Source: an uncultured Lachnospiraceae bacterium
GTDB taxonomy: Bacteria; Bacillota; Clostridia; Lachnospirales; Lachnospiraceae
Direction: 5' to 3'
Length of the DNA stretch: 64,000 nucleotides
Assembly (NCBI GenBank): GCA_934351255.1
Contig: CAKRJH010000014.1
Span: forward strand, 5,060-69,059
Below are positions 63,771 to 64,000 of this stretch, piece by piece. The notes beneath the pieces are model-generated. The model did no database searches. It was given only the letters and a program-made list of their open reading frames with translations, and was not told where the DNA came from. Both the position numbers and the translations under genes were made by a program. Each line of letters starts with the position of its first letter. Within the stretch, counting starts at the first letter, position 1.

Positions 63771-63797
63771 AAAAAAGCACTCTTTATACAGAGTACT
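63771..63797 (-). terminator. Terminator of the tRNA cluster
   Basis: Minus strand AGTACTC / GAGTGCT stem with an 8-nt loop and six T, 33 nt after the tRNA-Lys gene. Confidence 0.75.
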
Positions 63798-63829
63798 TTC
63801 TACATAAAAATATTAAATTCCTATAGTAG

Positions 63830-63902
63830 TGAGACACGGGGGATTCGAACCCCCGACAACTTGATTAAAAGTCAAGTGCTCTACCAACTGAGCTAGTATC
63901 CC
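63830..63902 (-). tRNA. tRNA-Lys (UUU)
   Basis: Full cloverleaf on the minus strand: acceptor GGGATAC / GTGTCTC, D-arm AGCTCAGTTGGTAGAGC, anticodon loop CTTTTAA with anticodon TTT, T-arm GGGGGTTCGAATCCCCC. CCA is not encoded. It is transcribed after tRNA-Phe. Confidence 0.97.
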
Positions 63903-63926
63903 ATCTTGTCATATTCATATGACAAA

Positions 63927-63999
<73 letters not shown>

Positions 64000-64000
64000 A

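Overview
The window looks like the chromosome of a gut Clostridia, most likely Lachnospiraceae. The signs are T-box leaders on trp and metG, AGGAGG ribosome sites, the TIGR03915/TIGR03916 pair, BspA-type and Lys-rich Ig-like secreted proteins with Pro/Thr/Ala linkers, and a type II-A CRISPR locus of the Streptococcus thermophilus CRISPR1 kind. Two parts differ clearly. Bases 1 to about 12,600 are visibly AT-rich and accessory. From about 12,790 onward the sequence is GC-richer housekeeping and carbohydrate-use genome.

Accessory part. A three-unit, partly decayed CRISPR array (24-190) is followed by about 5 kb of small membrane proteins, a frameshifted Xre regulator with a membrane anchor, a frameshifted protein with a HEPN-like RNxxxH motif, a multi-pass membrane protein and a broken plasmid/ICE-type replication initiator. 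The main array (25 repeats, 24 spacers, 5172-6777) starts with a repeat whose first half is missing exactly where the initiator remnant ends. All cas genes lie on the minus strand: cas9 (D8, E509, H597, D744 intact), a tracrRNA between cas9 and cas1, cas1, cas2, a long csn2, a leader, then the array. The tracrRNA has its own -35/-10, and the -35 overlaps the cas9 stop codon. It carries a 37-nt anti-repeat, the St1-like core and a terminator, so the system looks complete and functional.

Core part. 12.8-18.1 kb: a P-type cation ATPase under a candidate yybP-ykoY (Mn2+) riboswitch, then an ECF sigma/anti-sigma pair and a DUF3592 protein. 18.2-23.4 kb: a large secreted protein, a DUF1275 membrane protein and an AGE-family sugar isomerase. 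23.6-27.7 kb: trpD-trpB-trpA behind a Trp T-box, and a TetR regulator. 27.9-37.2 kb: an amino-acid ABC transporter, purA, a MATE exporter and sbcD-sbcC. 37.3-43.6 kb: a secreted GH5 glucanase, a LacI-type sensor fused to GGDEF, and a GH32 fructosidase. 43.7-56.6 kb: nadE, an ABC-F protein, a secreted LRR protein, a sodium/solute symporter with an amidohydrolase, a secreted papain-like protease with a 60-bp tandem repeat, an acyl-CoA ligase and a YczE-type membrane protein. 56.8-64 kb: metG with a Met T-box, a DNA-repair radical-SAM pair, an Lrp regulator, a zinc-ribbon protein, a degenerate ABC ATPase, and tRNA-Lys and tRNA-Phe.

All calls come from reading motifs and spacing by eye. No database search was possible. 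Start codons were moved inward from the longest ORF wherever a good Shine-Dalgarno sequence and family length supported it.
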